Source: Bradyrhizobium diazoefficiens (GTDB lineage: Bacteria; Pseudomonadota; Alphaproteobacteria; Rhizobiales; Xanthobacteraceae). Taken from it: 64,000 bases of DNA. The position numbers and the translations under genes were made by a program. The stretch spans positions 4,650,001-4,714,000 of the forward strand of contig NZ_CP067041.1 in assembly GCF_016599855.1 (NCBI RefSeq), in the 5' to 3' direction. Below the pieces are notes generated by a model, which was given only the letters and a program-made list of their open reading frames with translations, was not told the DNA's origin and searched no databases. Shown piece after piece: positions 60,506 to 64,000 of this stretch (positions are counted from its first letter, which is position 1; each line of letters starts with the position of its first letter).

Positions 60506-60746
60506 ATGCACAACCCGATCCAGATCTCAGACCCTGAGATTTGCTCGAACTTCGACTTCGACCAGTCGATCATATCTTTGGTTTGAGACCATCCATCCAT
60601 TTGAAGACGGGAATGGCGCATCGCGCGGGCGATTGCGGATACCCCTTCGGGACGAAGCCTCGATTCGTGGACTACCGAATTAAACGTCGCGGTTTGTGGC
60701 GAGATCACATAGGTAAGAAAGTTGCGCTTTTTGGTATCGAGCAGGA

Positions 60747-61001
60747 TTATTCGGAGCGCATCGGCTCGGCGGAACGCGCGTCACGGCCATGTCCGAGTGC
60801 CTCGACATCGGCATTGGTGAGGCCGATCTTCCGGCTCATCTCCGAAAGCGCGGTGCCGAGCCGCAGCCGGCCCTCGGGACGCACGGCGGCCTCTAGAATG
60901 GCGCGCATTTCCGCTTCCGCGCTGCGATTGTGCTGCGACGCACGGACTTTCAGGGCGCGATGCGCCTCCTCGGAGAGGTTGCGGATGATGACAGCGGCCA
61001 T
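60747..61001 (-). CDS. FitA-type ribbon-helix-helix antitoxin, toxin lost
   Basis: 84 residues from ATG 61001: AAVIIRNLSEEAHRALKVRASQHNRSAEAEMRAILEAAV is the RHH DNA-binding part. The C-terminal tail ALSEMSRKIGLTNADVEALGHGRD and the end EPMRSE are typical of FitA. Right after the stop, a PIN-toxin start remains only as IILLDT before unrelated sequence, so FitB is deleted. The antitoxin is an orphan and may still repress its own promoter. Confidence 0.78.
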   Translation of the reverse strand: MAAVIIRNLSEEAHRALKVRASQHNRSAEAEMRAILEAAVRPEGRLRLGTALSEMSRKIGLTNADVEALGHGRDARSAEPMRSE

Positions 61002-61659
61002 GATAGCATCCTCCGGGGACTGATCGCGATGAGTTATTGATAGCATTTTTCAAGGGTGATCGCGGTGGTCAAGCGCCGGCGCGGGAAGTTTAACAATGAG
61101 CGCGGCTGCCCCGACGGCTCCATACCAACCATCCGCGGATAATCCGATTTTTCCATCACCCCCAAACCCAAAGTCCGGATAACCGTTAGTTGCTGGCCGC
61201 CGCCAATCAAACCTGGTTGCTCGGCTCTGCAGAGCGGCACGTGCTCGCATTAGTGTCCTGGCGTAACCCCCGTTTTGAAACTTTGTTGTTATTTTCACCA
61301 GTTGTAAATTTTTCCAACCCCCTAAACTGAATCTATGGGATGAGCGCACTCCCGCCGTCGCGGGCCGCGCATTGCATCGCTATCGTCAATGGAGCGTCAG
61401 AGGATGGTGTCGGTCTGCAAAAATACTTCACCGATGTGGCGGGTTTGCACGCGCATCCGTTCGTTAAGGAGACCGGCCTGAAGTGAAGTAAAAAGGTATC
61501 GAATTCGACACGAGAATTCGTCTGCGAGTGTCTAGTGCGCCTACGACACCCTGCCGACCGTGCCGGCCCGCGGCATTCGTTCGATATGCAACTTGCAGCC
61601 TCAATCCGCCTTTCTTGAATCCGACCCGGCGTTCGATCACTTGGACCTCGAACAAGGTC
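61002..61659. other. Intergenic stretch, no gene supported
   Basis: About 650 bp upstream of fitA and downstream of the AraC-type gene. Frames here lack motifs. The piece near 61,240-61,340 is AT-richer and may carry the fitA promoter region. Confidence 0.4.
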
Positions 61660-62667
61660 CTAGATAGTTGGGTCCGGCTCTGCTGTCTTCGAAGCCTTCG
61701 TACCAAGAGGCGCGGTCGGCCTTGCGAAGATGTCCCGACCGGTCGGCTCCTGCAGCTTGCGCCACTGCGCCGGCGTGACTCCCATGTGGCTCTTGAAGGC
61801 GCGCTGGAACGCGGCTTCGGATTGATATCCCACCGCCTCCCCCACGGCGCCCGTCGAAAGAGATGACTTCCTCAACTCGTTTGCAGCCAGCGTCATCCGG
61901 ATGTCGATCAGGAGATCGGAGGCCGATCGCCCGAGGTTTTCCTGAAACTGGCGGGCTACCGTGGCACGCGACATGTTGCAAAGGCGGGCGAGGTCGGGAA
62001 GCGACCAGGCGCGGGCGGGTTCGGCGAACATGGCAGCCACGGCGGGCGCCAGACGCGGATGACCTGCCAACGCCAACAGGCCACGCGGTGCATCTTCGGC
62101 TTCGCTTGCGAGCCGCAGCACAAGCGCGAACATCGCGGTCGACAGCGCGTTCAGCATCGCGCGCCCCCCGAGACGGTCATCCGCCGTCTCGCCGCGCAAC
62201 AGCGCGACCAGGCCGGTGAGTTGCGTAGCATTTTCTCCTCCGTCGTTACCACCGGCATGCACGACCAGACGAGGCGGCAGATAACTGCGAACGAGGCGGT
62301 CGTGCGGGGGCGCGATAGCAAAATGTCCGCACAACAGGTCCAGCCGCTCGCCCCTGCCGGCGTTCTCGCTGATTACGAGATTGAGCTCTTGGCGGTTTCG
62401 TGCCGGCTTCGGCCGTGCGCCGCTGCCGTCATGCATGACATGCCGTGGGTTGCCCGGCAGCAGCAGGATGTCGCCGGTCTCGAGCCGCAGCGGCTTGCCG
62501 CCGGCCGGATCCTCCAACACGGCCGAGCCGCCGACGACCGCGTGATAAGGGATCTCGTTCGCTTCGCCCGGACCCTGATCTATTCGCCATGGCTCGCCGT
62601 AGGAGCAGCGCAAGTCCAAACGGCCGCGCACCGGCATCATCTCGAACAACCTGCTGAGCCAGTCCAT
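61660..62667 (-). CDS. rclR: RclR-like AraC-family regulator of reactive chlorine response
   Basis: A 335-residue regulator. The N-terminal cupin domain opens MDWLSRLFEMMPVRGRLDLRC with Cys21 at the same number as the HOCl-sensing Cys of E. coli RclR. Cys113 in DLLCGHF aligns with RclR Cys89 (my alignment from memory). PGNPRHVMHDGSG is the cupin loop. Two AraC helix-turn-helix units lie at ~230-310 (LPDLARLCNMSRATVARQF; VGEAVGYQSEAAFQRAFKSHMGVTPAQWR). It is divergent from the AhpD-like and RclC-like genes it probably controls. The last ~25 residues are an extra tail. Confidence 0.85.
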   Translation of the reverse strand: MDWLSRLFEMMPVRGRLDLRCSYGEPWRIDQGPGEANEIPYHAVVGGSAVLEDPAGGKPLRLETGDILLLPGNPRHVMHDGSGARPKPARNRQELNLVISENAGRGERLDLLCGHFAIAPPHDRLVRSYLPPRLVVHAGGNDGGENATQLTGLVALLRGETADDRLGGRAMLNALSTAMFALVLRLASEAEDAPRGLLALAGHPRLAPAVAAMFAEPARAWSLPDLARLCNMSRATVARQFQENLGRSASDLLIDIRMTLAANELRKSSLSTGAVGEAVGYQSEAAFQRAFKSHMGVTPAQWRKLQEPTGRDIFARPTAPLGTKASKTAEPDPTI

Positions 62668-62803
62668 CGCGATCTCCCCCTAGCGAGCCGACATGAGACG
62701 ATATGGCATATTTCTGCGTTTTTGCGACATTCAAAGCCTCATATGGGGCTCTTATTGTCACTCCGCAATCGTTCACCACCCAACCGACCAAGGAGTGCCA
62801 AGC

Positions 62804-63340
62804 ATGTCCCGTCTTTCAGTCCCCAATCTCGAATCTGATACCGGTCCGTCAGGCCAAGTCTATGCCCAGATCAAAAAGGCGATCGGCAGCGTGCCGAATA
62901 CCTTCGCGGCAATCGCTGCCCATGGCCCAGCCGCCCTCAAGGCCATCCTCGCCGCCGACACTGTGCTCGCTGCTGGATCGCTGTCGAAGCGCGACCAGGA
63001 AACCATCAAGCTGATTATTTCCGAGGTCGCGGGTTGCGACTACTGCGTCGCCGCGCACAGCCTGCTCGGCAAGCTCGCGGGCCTGAAGCCTGACGAGTTG
63101 AAGAACATCCGCGAGCGCCGGGTGACCGGCGATGAGAAGCGCGACGCGTTGATCCGCTTCGTCCGCAAACTCGCGCAGTCCAGCGGCACCGTCAGCGACG
63201 AGGAGTTCGCCGCGATCAAGGCCGCCGGCTACAGCAACGCCCAGCTGGTCGAGATCAGCCTCGCTTTCGCGACCACCGTCTTCACTAACGTCTTCAACCG
63301 CATCAACGACACCGAGATCGACTTCTCCGCCGTCGCATGA
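62804..63340 (+). CDS. AhpD-like carboxymuconolactone-decarboxylase family protein
   Basis: 178 residues from ATG 62804 (AAGGAG 10 bp upstream). Helical AhpD fold: FAAIAAHGPAALKAILAADTVLAAGSLSKRDQETIKLIISEVAGCDYCVAAH with the redox pair Cys78-x-x-Cys81 and His85. Such proteins act as small peroxidases or adaptor thiol enzymes. Position between an RclR-type regulator and an RclC-type protein suggests a role in detoxifying hypochlorite or its products. Confidence 0.87.
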   Translation: MSRLSVPNLESDTGPSGQVYAQIKKAIGSVPNTFAAIAAHGPAALKAILAADTVLAAGSLSKRDQETIKLIISEVAGCDYCVAAHSLLGKLAGLKPDELKNIRERRVTGDEKRDALIRFVRKLAQSSGTVSDEEFAAIKAAGYSNAQLVEISLAFATTVFTNVFNRINDTEIDFSAVA

Positions 63341-63386
63341 AGCGATGCTGCGATCAGTCAGATCTCCAGCAAAAAGGATCACGACC

Positions 63387-63890
63387 ATGAGTACGCTCTC
63401 TATTACCGCTCAAAACCCGATCGTCCGCGCGCTGTACCGGTCCGGCCTCCTCGCCGAGGATCTCGACTATCACGTCGTCCGGGCCTCGATGGTCATCATG
63501 TTCCTCTTCTTTGGTTATCAGAAGTGGTTTCCGTACGAGTTCGAACGGCTGGTTCCGTTCATCAGCAACGGGCCGCTGATCTGGTGGCTCTATCCGGTCT
63601 TCGGCCACGCGGGCGCAAGCTACTTCCTGGGCGCCTCTGAGTTTACCTTCGGAGCCCTGCTGCTCGCGGGATTCTGGGACAAGCGCCTCGGCGTCCTCGG
63701 CGCTCTCGGCTCGACGGGGACCTTCATTGCGACCGTAACCATTATCCCCTTCATGCCGGAGGGCTGGGACGTGGCTGCGGGCGGCTTTCCTGCGATGACC
63801 GGCAACGTGCCTTTCCTGATGAAGGACGTCGTGCTGCTCGCGGTCTCGCTCTACCTGCTGAGACAAGACGTGGTTCGCCTGACGCGGTAA
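63387..63890 (+). CDS. rclC: RclC/YkgB (DUF417) inner-membrane protein
   Basis: 167 residues from ATG 63387 (AAAAAGGATC upstream). Four membrane helices; the DUF417 pattern MVIMFLFFGYQKWFPYEFERLVPFISNGPLIWWLYPVFG is close to RclC of E. coli (IGLLKFVPYEA, PFVANSPLMSF). GLLGxL-type helix and FPAMTGNVPFLMKDVVLLAVSLYLL follow. In E. coli RclC is part of the hypochlorite-resistance operon but its chemistry is unknown. It lies 46 bp after the AhpD-like gene in the same transcript. Confidence 0.87.
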   Translation: MSTLSITAQNPIVRALYRSGLLAEDLDYHVVRASMVIMFLFFGYQKWFPYEFERLVPFISNGPLIWWLYPVFGHAGASYFLGASEFTFGALLLAGFWDKRLGVLGALGSTGTFIATVTIIPFMPEGWDVAAGGFPAMTGNVPFLMKDVVLLAVSLYLLRQDVVRLTR

Positions 63891-64000
63891 TGCGCACTCC
63901 CGCTGATGGCGTTGCGTCGCCGGCGAGCTTCACGCTCGCCGGCGATTGCGCGTCTGGCCGCGAGCTCTCCCAATGGCGCTTTCCTGCAACATTTGTGGCA

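Overview
The window looks like an accessory, island-type region of a high-GC alphaproteobacterium, most likely Bradyrhizobium or a close relative. I infer this from strong G/C third-position codon use, two Ku genes, a PolX/PHP protein, many of the tiny exported or membrane proteins typical of Bradyrhizobium, EcfG-like stress promoters, and many IS-broken genes. I see no rRNA, tRNA or CRISPR array.

Layout. 1-3.2 kb and 51.1-53.9 kb are two related blocks, each with a DDE-transposase IS (361-2200 and 51103-52947), a WYL-like gene and a DoxX gene. The terminal repeats of the two IS copies are exchanged: the outer ends match each other perfectly and so do the inner ends. That is what single-crossover integration of a circle between two IS copies would leave, with about 49 kb of incoming DNA between them. 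3.3-10.3 kb holds small genes, a winged-helix/hydrolase fusion, a methyltransferase, an SGNH hydrolase, an S41 protease and gene remnants. 10.4-20.7 kb is a catabolic/redox stretch: a BTAD-TPR regulator divergent from a LinB-like haloalkane dehalogenase, a TMEM175 channel, two alpha/beta hydrolases (one without its nucleophile serine), a mercuric-reductase-like flavoprotein, DUF427, a MOSC-ferredoxin reductase fusion and a VOC protein. 22.4-28.2 kb is a compact four-gene exported module: LCAT-like acyl hydrolase, lipoprotein, subtilase and trypsin-like protease.

29-37.9 kb and 46.2-50.2 kb form a DNA-repair and stress region: two Ku genes, a frameshifted PolX/PHP gene, and many small proteins, some with EcfG-type promoters. 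Between them, 38.4-45.9 kb is a clear haloacid catabolic locus. A sigma54 activator lies upstream of an inverted-repeat enhancer site and a near-perfect -24/-12 promoter that drives a 547-aa flavoprotein (2-haloacrylate hydratase-like), a threonine-aldolase-like PLP enzyme, a haloacid-type MFS permease and a DehI 2-haloacid dehalogenase. Together these would import haloacids or haloacrylates and turn them into lactate or pyruvate.

54-61 kb is a defence/addiction patchwork: RelE/HigB-HigA-type pair, integrase fragment, PD-(D/E)XK nuclease, Fic protein with a partner gene, and an orphan FitA antitoxin. 61.7-63.9 kb is a reactive-chlorine-type cluster: an RclR-like AraC regulator with both sensing cysteines, divergent from an AhpD-like protein and an RclC/DUF417 membrane protein.

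Many genes are interrupted by single-base indels, often in short homopolymers. They may be true decay or assembly error, so I mark each one.
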